Assembly: GCF_004217175.1 (NCBI RefSeq) | Contig: NZ_SHKI01000005.1 | Coordinates: 124,001 to 188,000 of the forward strand | Source of the DNA: Leucobacter luti | Lineage (GTDB): Bacteria > Actinomycetota > Actinomycetes > Actinomycetales > Microbacteriaceae | Direction of reading: 5' to 3' | Length of the DNA: 64,000 nt | In this document: positions 33,011-40,763 of the stretch, piece by piece | Position numbering within the stretch: the first letter of the stretch is position 1 | Layout: every line of letters starts with the position of its first letter | Notes under the pieces: model-generated | What the model saw: only the letters and a program-made list of their open reading frames with translations | The model's database searches: none | What the model was told of the DNA's origin: nothing | Position numbers and translations under genes: made by a program

Positions 33011-33016
33011 TACGGT
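33011..33016 (+). promoter_or_regulatory. -10 element of the TPP-regulated operon
   Basis: TACGGT lies about 8 nt before the first conserved base of the riboswitch, so transcription should begin near 33023. Confidence 0.4.
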
Positions 33017-33024
33017 GTGGAGCA

Positions 33025-33111
33025 CACGGGAGTCCGGTAGGCCGGGCTGAGAGGAAAGTACTCAACTTTCGACCGTCGAACCTGATCTGGATCATGCCAG
33101 CGCAGGGAGAC
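33025..33111 (+). promoter_or_regulatory. TPP (thiamine pyrophosphate) riboswitch
   Basis: The aptamer core is near-canonical: CTGAGA at 33047-33052 and the stretch 33078-33108 beginning GAACCTGATCTGG and ending CCAGCGCAGGGA. It senses thiamine pyrophosphate and should shut off the thiY-thiX-thiZ transporter when thiamine is sufficient. Confidence 0.95.
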
Positions 33112-33125
33112 ACTCTTCAACACCC

Positions 33126-33151
33126 GTGCCCCTCAACGACTGAAAGGGCAC
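33126..33151 (+). promoter_or_regulatory. Ribosome-site-sequestering hairpin of TPP riboswitch
   Basis: GTGCCC (33126-33131) can pair with GGGCAC (33146-33151), burying the AAAGGG ribosome site 8 nt before the thiY ATG. This indicates translational control. Confidence 0.65.
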
Positions 33152-33155
33152 GCAC

Positions 33156-34205
33156 ATGCGTCACCACACCCATGTCTACGCACGCCTCATCGCGTCCGCC
33201 GCCGCGCTCGCCGCGGGAGCGCTCGCACTCGCGGGCTGCGCCGCTCCCGGCGCAGCGGCCCCCGGCGGTGACGAGGACCTCGTCCCGGTCACGTTCGCCC
33301 TCGACTGGGCGCCCAACACGAACCACATCGGGCTCTACGTCGCGGAAGCGGAGGGCTACTTCGCCGACGCGGGCCTCGACGTGGAGATTCTGCCGTACGG
33401 CTCGACCCCGGCGAGCCAGCTCGTCGCTGCCGGCGAGGCGGACTTCGGGATTGGCGGCCAGTCGGGCGTGCAGATGGCGCGCACCGCCGGGCTCGACGTC
33501 GTCTCCGTGTACCGGATCACGCAGACTGACACCGGCCGGCTCGTGGTGCTCGGCGACCGGGACGATCTCACCCGGCCGCGCGACCTCGACGGCCTGGTCT
33601 TCGGGGGCTTCGGCGCCCCGCTGTTCGCGGCGCTCGCGACCTCCACGATCCAGGGCGACGGGGGCGAAGGCGAGTTCGAGGAGGTGGTGCTCGATACCGG
33701 CGCGTACGAGGCGCTCTCGCAGGGCCGGATCGACTTCACGCTCTCGGTCGCCACGTGGGAGAACCTGCAGATGGAACTCGATGGGCACCCGTACCGCGCG
33801 TGGCGCTACCAGGACTTCGGTGTGCCCGAGCAGCAGTCGACCGGGATCATCTCGAGCGACGCCTACCTCGCCGCGCACCCGGACGAGGCCAGCGCGTTCG
33901 TCGCGGCGGTGGCACGCGGCTACGCGTTTGCCGCGGAGCACCCCGACGCGGCCGCGGACGCCCTCATCGCCGCGAACCCGGACACGCTCGGCACGGCTGA
34001 GGAGCTCGTGCGCCGCAGCGTGGCACTCATGGCGGAGGACGGGTACCTCGTGTCGCGCGAGCGCCCGATCGGTGCCGCGGACCCGGCGGCCTGGGAGGAG
34101 TTCGGCGCGTTCCTGTTCGACGGTGGCTTCCTCACGAACGCCGCGGGGGAGCCGGTCACCGAGGAACCCGACTGGTCGACGTACTACGTCGACGAGCTGT
34201 CCTAG
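33156..34205 (+). CDS. thiY: Thiamine-precursor ABC transporter substrate-binding lipoprotein (ThiY/NMT1-like)
   Basis: This 349-aa protein has a lipoprotein signal (ALAAGALALAGC, cysteine near residue 28) and an NMT1/THI5-like binding domain: FALDWAPNTNHIGLYVAEAEGYF, then ADFGIGGQSGVQMARTAG. ThiY proteins bind formylaminopyrimidine or hydroxymethylpyrimidine for salvage into thiamine. A TPP riboswitch with a sequestering hairpin sits directly upstream, and permease and ATPase genes follow with overlapping starts. The binding target is inferred from family and regulation. Confidence 0.92.
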   Translation: MRHHTHVYARLIASAAALAAGALALAGCAAPGAAAPGGDEDLVPVTFALDWAPNTNHIGLYVAEAEGYFADAGLDVEILPYGSTPASQLVAAGEADFGIGGQSGVQMARTAGLDVVSVYRITQTDTGRLVVLGDRDDLTRPRDLDGLVFGGFGAPLFAALATSTIQGDGGEGEFEEVVLDTGAYEALSQGRIDFTLSVATWENLQMELDGHPYRAWRYQDFGVPEQQSTGIISSDAYLAAHPDEASAFVAAVARGYAFAAEHPDAAADALIAANPDTLGTAEELVRRSVALMAEDGYLVSRERPIGAADPAAWEEFGAFLFDGGFLTNAAGEPVTEEPDWSTYYVDELS

Positions 34206-35092
34206 TGCCCGTGGCGCGCGCTGAGGTGTCGGCGCCGGGGCGGCCGGGGCCGGGCGCGGGGAAGCGGCCCGCGCGATCCGGTGCGGGTGCGCGATCCGGT
34301 GCGGGTGCGCGATCCGGTGCGGCCGCGGCCGTGGTCACCGCGGTCGCCCCGCCGCTCATCGCCGCCGCGCTGCTGCTGGGCGGCTGGCAGGCGGCGACCA
34401 CCGCGGGGCTCGTGCCGCCCGAGCTGCTCCCGGCGCCGACCCGCGTGGCCGCCGCGGGATTCGCCGAGCGCGACGCGCTGCTGCGGCACCTGCTGCCGAC
34501 GCTCGCCGCCACGCTCACCGGATTCACGCTCTCCGTCGCGGTCGCGTTCGCGGTCGCCACGCTGCTCGATTTCTCGCGGGTGCTGCGCCGCGCGATCCTG
34601 CCGCTGCTCGTGGTGAGCCAGACGCTGCCGCTGATCGCGCTCGCGCCGCTCGTGGTGCTCTGGTTCGGCTTCGGCCTGCTGCCCAAGATCCTGCTCGTCG
34701 CGTTCGTCACGTTCTTCCCGATGGTGGTGGGGCTGCTGCGCGGCTTCGCGGCCGCCGAACCGGAGGCCGAGCACCTGCTGCGGTCGATGGGCGCATCGCG
34801 GTGGCAGGTGTTTCGCCTGCTGCGCCTCCCGGCCGGGATCCCGTCGTTCTTCTCGGCGCTGCGGATCTCGATCACCTACGCCGTAGTGGGCACCATCTTT
34901 GCCGAGTACGCCGGCGCCGTCTCCGGCCTTGGCGTGTACATGCAGTCCGCGAAGCACGTGTTCCGCACCGACCTGGTGCTCGCGGCAGTAGCGCTGAGCT
35001 CGGCGCTGACGCTCGCGCTGTTCGGGCTCGTCGCCCTCATCGAGCGGCTCGCGATTCCGTGGCTGCGCGTCGAGCAGGGGGGCGCGCGGTGA
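34205..35092 (+). CDS. thiX: Thiamine-precursor ABC transporter permease (ThiX-like)
   Basis: This 295-aa permease of the SsuC/ThiX class has about six membrane segments and the EAA loop LLRSMGASRWQVFRLLRLPAGIPSFF. The GTG at 34205 shares one base with the thiY stop. Residues 17-39 are a low-complexity Gly/Ala/Arg/Ser stretch encoded by an 18-bp tandem repeat, unusual for this family and ahead of the first helix. It forms the membrane part of the TPP-controlled importer. Confidence 0.91.
   Translation: MPVARAEVSAPGRPGPGAGKRPARSGAGARSGAGARSGAAAAVVTAVAPPLIAAALLLGGWQAATTAGLVPPELLPAPTRVAAAGFAERDALLRHLLPTLAATLTGFTLSVAVAFAVATLLDFSRVLRRAILPLLVVSQTLPLIALAPLVVLWFGFGLLPKILLVAFVTFFPMVVGLLRGFAAAEPEAEHLLRSMGASRWQVFRLLRLPAGIPSFFSALRISITYAVVGTIFAEYAGAVSGLGVYMQSAKHVFRTDLVLAAVALSSALTLALFGLVALIERLAIPWLRVEQGGAR
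34271..34320 (+). repeat. 18-bp in-frame tandem repeat within thiX
   Basis: GCGCGATCCGGTGCGGGT occurs at 34271, 34289 and (truncated) 34307. It encodes repeated RSGAGA in the cytoplasmic N-terminus of ThiX and is a likely slippage or duplication product. Confidence 0.85.
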
Positions 35093-35910
35093 GCGCGCTG
35101 TCGCTGCGCGGCATCGGTGCAGCGTTCGGCGAGCACGTGGTGCTCGCGGACGTCAGCTTCGACGTCGCACCGGGCGAGATCGTGTCGCTCGTGGGGGCGA
35201 GCGGGAGCGGGAAATCGACGCTGCTCGCGCTGCTCACCGGGGCGCTGCGGCCGAGCGCGGGGGAGATCCACCACGGCGGTGTGCTCCTCGATCCGGCGGC
35301 GCCCGGGCGGGAGCGGCCGTTCGCGTACATGCCGCAGCGCGACGTGCTGCTGCCGTGGCGTCGGATCCTGGACAACGCGGGCATCGGACTGGAGGTTGCC
35401 GGGGTGCCCCGCCGGGAGGCGCGCGAGCGTGCCGGGGCGCTGTTCGGCCCGTTCGGGCTGGCTGGCACCGAGCACCGGTACCCGAGGCAGCTCTCCGGCG
35501 GGATGCGGCAGCGCGTGTCGTTTCTCCGCACGGTGGTGCAGGGCAAGCCCGTGCTGCTGCTCGACGAGCCGTTCGGTGCGCTCGACGCGATCACCCGCGA
35601 CGAGCTGCAGCGCTGGCTGCTTGACATCTGGGAAGCGCACGGGTGGAGCGTGCTGCTGATCACGCACGACATTCGGGAGGCCGTGCGACTGAGCGACCGG
35701 GTGCTCGTACTCGCGAGTGATGCGGGTGGGATCGCCGGCGAGGTGGGCGTCCCGAGGTCGCTCCCGCGCGGCGACGGGTTCCTGCTCGATCCGCGCGCGC
35801 CGCAGCTCGAGGCGCGGCTGCACGGGTTGCTGCGGGCCGCGAGCGGCCCCGAACGCGACAGCGCGGGGCCCGGCTCAGCCGGACCCCGCGCTCAGTCACT
35901 CGTGCGCTAG
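35089..35910 (+). CDS. thiZ: Thiamine-precursor ABC transporter ATP-binding protein (ThiZ-like)
   Basis: This 273-aa ATPase has Walker A LVGASGSGKSTLL, Q-loop AYMPQRDVLLPWRRILDNA, signature QLSGGMRQRVSFLRT and Walker B VLLLDEPFGALDAITR, typical of the nitrate/sulfonate/taurine/thiamine-precursor class. The GTG overlaps the thiX TGA (GTGA). Its TAG stop interlocks with the TAG of the convergent helicase inside CTAG at 35907-35910. The last 35 residues are a nonconserved Ser/Gly/Pro/Arg-rich tail. Confidence 0.92.
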   Translation: MSALSLRGIGAAFGEHVVLADVSFDVAPGEIVSLVGASGSGKSTLLALLTGALRPSAGEIHHGGVLLDPAAPGRERPFAYMPQRDVLLPWRRILDNAGIGLEVAGVPRREARERAGALFGPFGLAGTEHRYPRQLSGGMRQRVSFLRTVVQGKPVLLLDEPFGALDAITRDELQRWLLDIWEAHGWSVLLITHDIREAVRLSDRVLVLASDAGGIAGEVGVPRSLPRGDGFLLDPRAPQLEARLHGLLRAASGPERDSAGPGSAGPRAQSLVR

Positions 35911-37466
35911 GCCGCGGGGGCCTCGCTCGGCGCCGCGCTCTCAGCCGCGGGTGCCCCGCTGGCCGGGGCGCCGGTGCCGGCTTCGCCGCCACCCGACCCG
36001 CCGCGCCGGCGACGGCGCCGGCGCCGGGGCGCCTCGCCCTCGGTCACCAGGGGAGCGCCGGGCTCGCCGCCGCCTTCCGCGTCGTGTCCGTGCTGCTCGT
36101 GGCTGTGCACCTCGTGGCGGCCGCGCCCCTGCGGGTTCGCGTCGCGGGTGCGGCGGCGTGCCTGCCCGCCCTCGCCCGAGCGCTCCTCGCGTGCGCCCTC
36201 ACGAGCTCCGCTGCGTGAGCCGCCGCGCGAGCCGCGATCGTTTGCGCCGCGAGCCGCGGCCGGGCGCTCCTTGACGGGGGTCGCCTTCAGGCGGCCCTTC
36301 GCGCCCTCGGGGATCTTCAGATCCTCGAACAGGTGCGGCGACGAAGAGTACGTCTCGACCGGCTCGGGGACACCGAAGTCGAGCGCCTTGTTGATCAGCG
36401 CCCACTTGTGCAGGTCGTCCCAGTCAACAAAGGTGACGGCGATGCCCGTGCGACCCGCACGCCCGGTGCGGCCCACGCGGTGCAGGTAGGTCTTCTCGTC
36501 GTCGGGGACCGTGTGGTTGATCACGTGGGTCACATCGTCGACGTCGATCCCGCGCGCGGCAACGTCGGTGGCGATCAGGATGTCCTTCTTGCCGGCCTTG
36601 AACGACGCCATCGCGCGCTCGCGCTGCTCCTGGTTGAGGTCACCGTGCACCGCGGCAGCGTTGAACCCGCGGTCGGTGAGCTCCTCGGTCAGCTTCGCGG
36701 CGGCGCGCTTGGTGCGCATGAAGATCACGGTCTTGCCGCGGCCCTCCGCCATCAGGATCCGGCCGATGACCTCGTCCTTGTCGAGCGAGTGCGCGCGGTA
36801 GACGATGTGCTCGATGTTTGCCTGGGCGAGTCCCTCGTCCGGGTCGGTCGCCCGGATATGGATCGGGTTCGACATGAACCGCCGCGCGAGCGTGACGATC
36901 GTGCCGGGCATGGTGGCCGAGAACAGCATGGTGTGCCGGATCGGGGGAGTGAGCGAGAACAGCTTCTCGATGTCGGCGAGGAAGCCGAGGTCGAGCATCT
37001 TGTCCGCCTCGTCGAGCACCATCTCGCGCACGTGCGCGAGGCTCAGGAGACGCTGGTTCGCGAGGTCGAGCAGGCGGCCGGGGGTGCCGACCACGATCTG
37101 CGCGCCGGCCTTCAGCTGCTCGATCTGGCCCTCGTACGCCTTGCCGCCGTAGATCGACACCACGGTCGCGTCGCGGTTCTTCGCCGCGAGCTGGAGGTCC
37201 TCGGTCACCTGGACCGCGAGTTCGCGCGTCGGAACCACGATGAGCGCCTGCACGCCGGGCTCGGGCGACGCGCCGATGCGCTGCAGCAGCGGCAGACCGA
37301 AGCCGAACGTCTTTCCCGTGCCGGTCTTCGCCTGGCCGATGATGTCCTGACCCGTCAAGGCGAGGGGGATGGTCTGCTCCTGAATCGGGAATGCATCGAT
37401 GATGCCCTGTTCAGCGAGTGCGTCAACCATGTCCTGGTCGACGCCGAGTTCGATAAATGTCGTCAC
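35907..37466 (-). CDS. DEAD-box ATP-dependent RNA helicase
   Basis: This 519-aa DEAD-box protein shows the complete motif set: Q motif (FIELGVDQDM to FPIQEQTIP), AKTGTGKT, PTRELAVQV, LDEADKMLD, SATMPGT, DVAARGIDVDDVTHVI and HRVGRTGRAG. It unwinds RNA in ribosome assembly or mRNA decay. The C-terminal 150 residues are an Arg/Gly/Glu-rich tail, usual for RhlE/CshA-type actinobacterial helicases. The GTG at 37466 is chosen because AAAGGA lies 8 nt upstream. It converges with thiZ, with interlocked stops. Confidence 0.93.
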   Translation of the reverse strand: MTTFIELGVDQDMVDALAEQGIIDAFPIQEQTIPLALTGQDIIGQAKTGTGKTFGFGLPLLQRIGASPEPGVQALIVVPTRELAVQVTEDLQLAAKNRDATVVSIYGGKAYEGQIEQLKAGAQIVVGTPGRLLDLANQRLLSLAHVREMVLDEADKMLDLGFLADIEKLFSLTPPIRHTMLFSATMPGTIVTLARRFMSNPIHIRATDPDEGLAQANIEHIVYRAHSLDKDEVIGRILMAEGRGKTVIFMRTKRAAAKLTEELTDRGFNAAAVHGDLNQEQRERAMASFKAGKKDILIATDVAARGIDVDDVTHVINHTVPDDEKTYLHRVGRTGRAGRTGIAVTFVDWDDLHKWALINKALDFGVPEPVETYSSSPHLFEDLKIPEGAKGRLKATPVKERPAAARGANDRGSRGGSRSGAREGAREERSGEGGQARRRTRDANPQGRGRHEVHSHEQHGHDAEGGGEPGAPLVTEGEAPRRRRRRRRGGSGGGEAGTGAPASGAPAAESAAPSEAPAA

Positions 37467-37649
37467 GTGTGCGTCCTTTAACGGTGTGTGCGGTGCTGCG
37501 CGCGGTGTCAAAGGCGCAGCGGCCGAGCGCTCCTTCGGCGTCGGCGGTGAATACGTACAGTGTGCAGTCTATTCGCGCGCGCCCAAAAACTCGGGAAGTG
37601 ATCGGGATTTCCCCGCGGGGCGTATACCTGTGTCCGCGCGCTCCGACGC

Positions 37650-37655
37650 TAAGCT
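37650..37655 (+). promoter_or_regulatory. -10 element of leaderless ferritin-fold gene
   Basis: TAAGCT ends 6 nt before the GTG at 37662. Confidence 0.5.
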
Positions 37656-37661
37656 GTCAGA

Positions 37662-38381
37662 GTGTTCGAGTGGATCCGAGGGCTGCGCCGCAAAACTGCC
37701 CCGACGCGCAAGCTGCGCTCTCGCGGTGATGGGGCCGATACCGAGCGCGTTGAACTCTCGGAGTTCGCGCCCGGGATCCTGCCGTTCCTCGGGCTGACCG
37801 CCTACCTGCAGCTTGAGCTGTACGAGGCCGCGACGCGCGCCGTATCCGGCGCTCCGACCCTCGAAGCGAAGAACGTGCTCGCCGAGATTGCCGGGCAGAC
37901 GCTGTCGAAGCATCAGCTGCTCACCACCGAGATCCGCGACCGCGGCCACCAGCCGCACACCGTGATGGAGCCGTTCTCGCCCGTGATCGACGAGTACGTG
38001 GAGCGCATCGAGACGCCCGACTGGCACCAGCACGTGCTCTCGCTCTACCTGGTGGGCGGGCTGTTCGACGACTTCTTTGCCACCCTGGCGGGCGGTCTGC
38101 GCGACGGGTACCGCACCGAAGCGATCCGGATCCTGAGCAACGACACCGGCCGCGCTGAGCTGAAGGCGCTCCTCGAACAGCAGCTCGCCGAAGACGAGGC
38201 GCTGTCGAGCTGGCTCGCGCTCTGGGGGCGGCGGCTCGTGGGCGACACGCTGCTCGTGTCGCGCGCCGTGCTGACGCTCAGCGAGCACCGCGAGTTCAAC
38301 GCGAGCGAGGTGGAGCCGGTGTTCACCGAGCTCATCGCCGATCACATCCGTCGCATGGACGGGCTGGGCCTCACCGCCTAA
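37662..38381 (+). CDS. Ferritin-like-fold protein (MiaE_2 family)
   Basis: This 239-aa helical protein matches the actinobacterial ferritin-like family PF13794, distantly related to the tRNA hydroxylase MiaE. Candidate di-iron ligands appear along the helices: LQLELYEAATRAV, LAEIAGQTLSKHQLL and LFDDFFATLAGGLRDGY. No membrane segment is present. The GTG follows a TAAGCT -10 box, so it is probably leaderless. The rlmC ATG overlaps its TAA, linking it with RNA modification genes by context. The reaction is unproven. Confidence 0.82.
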   Translation: MFEWIRGLRRKTAPTRKLRSRGDGADTERVELSEFAPGILPFLGLTAYLQLELYEAATRAVSGAPTLEAKNVLAEIAGQTLSKHQLLTTEIRDRGHQPHTVMEPFSPVIDEYVERIETPDWHQHVLSLYLVGGLFDDFFATLAGGLRDGYRTEAIRILSNDTGRAELKALLEQQLAEDEALSSWLALWGRRLVGDTLLVSRAVLTLSEHREFNASEVEPVFTELIADHIRRMDGLGLTA

Positions 38382-39700
38382 TGGTGCCGCTTGTGACCAC
38401 CCCGCGCTGCGACTACTTCGAGGCCGGGCGCTGCCGCTCGTGCGCACTCATCGAGACGCCGATCGCCGAGCAGCTCCGCGCAAAAGACGCGCGCTGTCGC
38501 GCCCTACTGCCCGCCGTGCCGGCCGAGGCGTGGCTGCCGATTGTCTCCGGCGGGGAGCGCGACTTCCGCAACAAGGCCAAGCTCGTGGTCGGCGGCACCA
38601 CCGGCGACGTCACCCTCGGGATCCTCGGCCCGGGCGGCGTGGGCGTCGACCTGCGCGACTGCCTGATCCAGGAGCCCGGGATCCGGGCCGCGATCCCGCG
38701 CCTGGCACAGTTTCTCAACGGCACGGGCCTGCCGCCCTACGACGTGCCGCGGCGGCGCGGCGAGCTGAAGTACGCCCACGTCACGGTGGCGCCCTCGGGC
38801 ACGCTCATGCTGCGCTTTGTGGTGCGCACTGACCACGCGCTCGGCGTGCTGCGACGCGCGCTGCCCGAGCTGCGGGCCGCCGTGCCCGAGGCCGCCGTGA
38901 TCTCCGTGAACCTGCTGCCGGAGCACGTCGCGCTGCTCGAGGGGGAACGCGAGGAGCCCCTGCTCGGCTCGGCGCTCACCATGGACCTCGGCCTCGCCGC
39001 CGCGCCGGAGCAGCCGCCCGGATCCGGGATCGCGCTGCACCTGCTTCCGCGGAGCTTCTTTCAGACGAACACGGTCGTGGCCCGCGAACTCTACGCGCAG
39101 GCGGCCGAGTGGGTGGCCCGCTTCGACCCGGCCTCGATCTGGGACCTCTACTGCGGTGTCGGCGGCTTCGCGCTCGCCTGCGCGCCGCGGGGTGGTGGTG
39201 CGGGTGCTGGTTCTGCTGGTGCTGCTGGTGCTGCTGGTGGCGCGGGGGCTGGTGCTGCCTTGGCGGCTGGCGCTGGTGCTGCTGGTTCTCCCGAGGCGGG
39301 CGAGCCGGCCGGCGCCGGTGTGCGTCGCGTGCTCGGTGTTGAGGTCTCCGAGGAAGCGGTGCGGTCGGCCCGTCGCAGCGCGGCGGACGCCGGGATCGAC
39401 GCGGAGTTCGTCGCCGCGGACGCGACCGCGTTCGCGCTCGGCGCCGCGCCCGGCAGCGTGCCCGAGCTCGTGATCGTCAACCCGCCGCGGCGCGGGATCG
39501 GCGCGGACCTCGCCGCGTGGCTCGACGGCTGCGGTGCGCAGCGCGTGATCTACTCGAGCTGCAACCCAGACAGCCTCGCGAAGGACCTCGCGGCGATGCC
39601 CGGGTTCGAAGTGCGCGAGGCGCGCGTCTTCGACATGTTCCCGCACACCACGCACCTCGAGGTGATGGTGCTGCTCGAGCGCGCCGCCCCGGCTGCCTGA
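38381..39700 (+). CDS. rlmC: 23S rRNA (uracil-C5)-methyltransferase RlmC
   Basis: This 439-aa SAM-dependent methyltransferase has iron-sulfur cysteines C10, C18 and C21 (CDYFEAGRCRSCALI) with a fourth likely at CLIQEPG near residue 94. SAM motif I is DLYCGVGGFALAC; the catalytic cysteine lies in IYSSCNPDSLAKDL. It methylates U747-type positions in 23S rRNA. A 40-residue Gly/Ala insertion (about residues 270-313) sits directly after motif I, in a loop between conserved strands; it is encoded by T-ending GGT and GCT codons unlike the rest of the gene. The ATG overlaps the upstream TAA. Confidence 0.9.
   Translation: MVPLVTTPRCDYFEAGRCRSCALIETPIAEQLRAKDARCRALLPAVPAEAWLPIVSGGERDFRNKAKLVVGGTTGDVTLGILGPGGVGVDLRDCLIQEPGIRAAIPRLAQFLNGTGLPPYDVPRRRGELKYAHVTVAPSGTLMLRFVVRTDHALGVLRRALPELRAAVPEAAVISVNLLPEHVALLEGEREEPLLGSALTMDLGLAAAPEQPPGSGIALHLLPRSFFQTNTVVARELYAQAAEWVARFDPASIWDLYCGVGGFALACAPRGGGAGAGSAGAAGAAGGAGAGAALAAGAGAAGSPEAGEPAGAGVRRVLGVEVSEEAVRSARRSAADAGIDAEFVAADATAFALGAAPGSVPELVIVNPPRRGIGADLAAWLDGCGAQRVIYSSCNPDSLAKDLAAMPGFEVREARVFDMFPHTTHLEVMVLLERAAPAA
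39189..39300 (+). repeat. GGTGCT-type low-complexity expansion inside rlmC
   Basis: Repeated GCTGGT and GGTGCT units encode a Gly/Ala/Ser loop. Codon choice (GGT, GCT) departs from the GGC/GCC preference of the flanking gene, indicating recent repeat expansion. Confidence 0.75.
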
Positions 39701-39778
39701 GGCGTTCGCCCGCGCGCCGCGCCGCCGCCGCCGCCGCCCCGCCCCGCCGCCGCCCCGCCGGCCCGCCCCCGCGCCCGC

Positions 39779-39867
39779 AGATCCGACCCCTGAGCGCGGT
39801 TCCGACCCGCTACTTCGCGGCCTGGCCCCGGTGGCGCGGGTCGGATGTGGGCAAACGGGTCGGATCT
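39779..39867. repeat. Nested inverted repeats, GATCCGACCC motif
   Basis: AGATCCGACCC (39779-39789) pairs with GGGTCGGATCT (39857-39867). Inside, TCCGACCCGC (39801-39810) pairs with GCGGGTCGGA (39836-39845). The region lies between the convergent rlmC and NRDE genes, after a GCC-rich tract at 39718-39740. Confidence 0.75.
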
Positions 39868-39941
39868 GTGCGCGGTGGGGCGCCCCGGTGGGTGCCGCGG
39901 GGCGCGGCACCGCCGCCGCGGCGGGTGCCGCGATCGGCGCG

Positions 39942-40697
39942 CTACGCGTCGGCCGGACGAAACTCCGGGGTGCCCCACACGCCGGGCTCGGTCAGCGGTG
40001 CCCAGTCGAGCGCCACGCCGCCCGGCGCTACCTCCGCGATGCACACGAGGAGCGACTGCGTGGGGTACCCGTGTGGGTGGTTATCGCGGATGATCGCGCG
40101 GTCGTCCTCGCGGCTGATCTCGGTGGTCCGGGCGAGCAGGGCCAGCCACTCGGCGCGCCATGCGTCGTCGGGCGCTCCCGCGAGGGCGCGGAACTCAGGC
40201 AGCCAGCGGGCGATCCTTGAGGAGGCCGGATCGTCGACCTCAAAGTGATCGACCATGTGGATCCCGGGGGGGAGTGCCTCGCGGCGCAGCGCGTGCCCGT
40301 CCCAGGACGCCACCTCCACGCCGCCGCCGCTCCCGCCAGCGGCGTCACTGCCGGTGGTCACCGACACCCGCGTGAACGCGGCGGTGCGCGGCGGATCAGT
40401 GAGCGGCGCGCCCGCGATCGCGTCGAGCACGAGCCCGCCGCGTGAGGCGAAGCCGCCCACGGGCTCCGGCACCTCAGCGCCCCGGTTCAGGACGACAGCG
40501 AGTCGCCCCGGAGCGTGCGCGTACGCCAGCCAGGCACCGTTCGCGCGGCGATCCCGCACCCCGACGGTGTCTGGATGCGTGTCTGGCCACCACCGGCCAG
40601 GGGGATCCCACGCTCGGGCGGGATCTTCGTCTCGAACGGCAAGGACTCGGATGCGGTCTGCCGGGCCACTGGGAATCTCAACAACCACGGTACACAT
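39942..40697 (-). CDS. NRDE (TANGO2-like) family protein
   Basis: This 251-aa protein starts MCTVVVEI, placing a cysteine at position 2 as in the NRDE family, whose members resemble N-terminal nucleophile hydrolases. The NRDE motif appears as VLAVRDEDPARAWDPP (Asn replaced by Val). The eukaryotic homologue TANGO2 is linked to haem or lipid handling, but bacterial function is unclear. The start at 40697 is chosen to give the MCTVV N-terminus. A small Gly/Ser insertion lies around residues 120-130. Confidence 0.85.
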   Translation of the reverse strand: MCTVVVEIPSGPADRIRVLAVRDEDPARAWDPPGRWWPDTHPDTVGVRDRRANGAWLAYAHAPGRLAVVLNRGAEVPEPVGGFASRGGLVLDAIAGAPLTDPPRTAAFTRVSVTTGSDAAGGSGGGVEVASWDGHALRREALPPGIHMVDHFEVDDPASSRIARWLPEFRALAGAPDDAWRAEWLALLARTTEISREDDRAIIRDNHPHGYPTQSLLVCIAEVAPGGVALDWAPLTEPGVWGTPEFRPADA

Positions 40698-40763
40698 GGG
40701 GCCGAGTGTAGCCATTTCGGATCAATTCCGGAGAAGCGTGGGTACTGATGCGAGGATGGGGGC

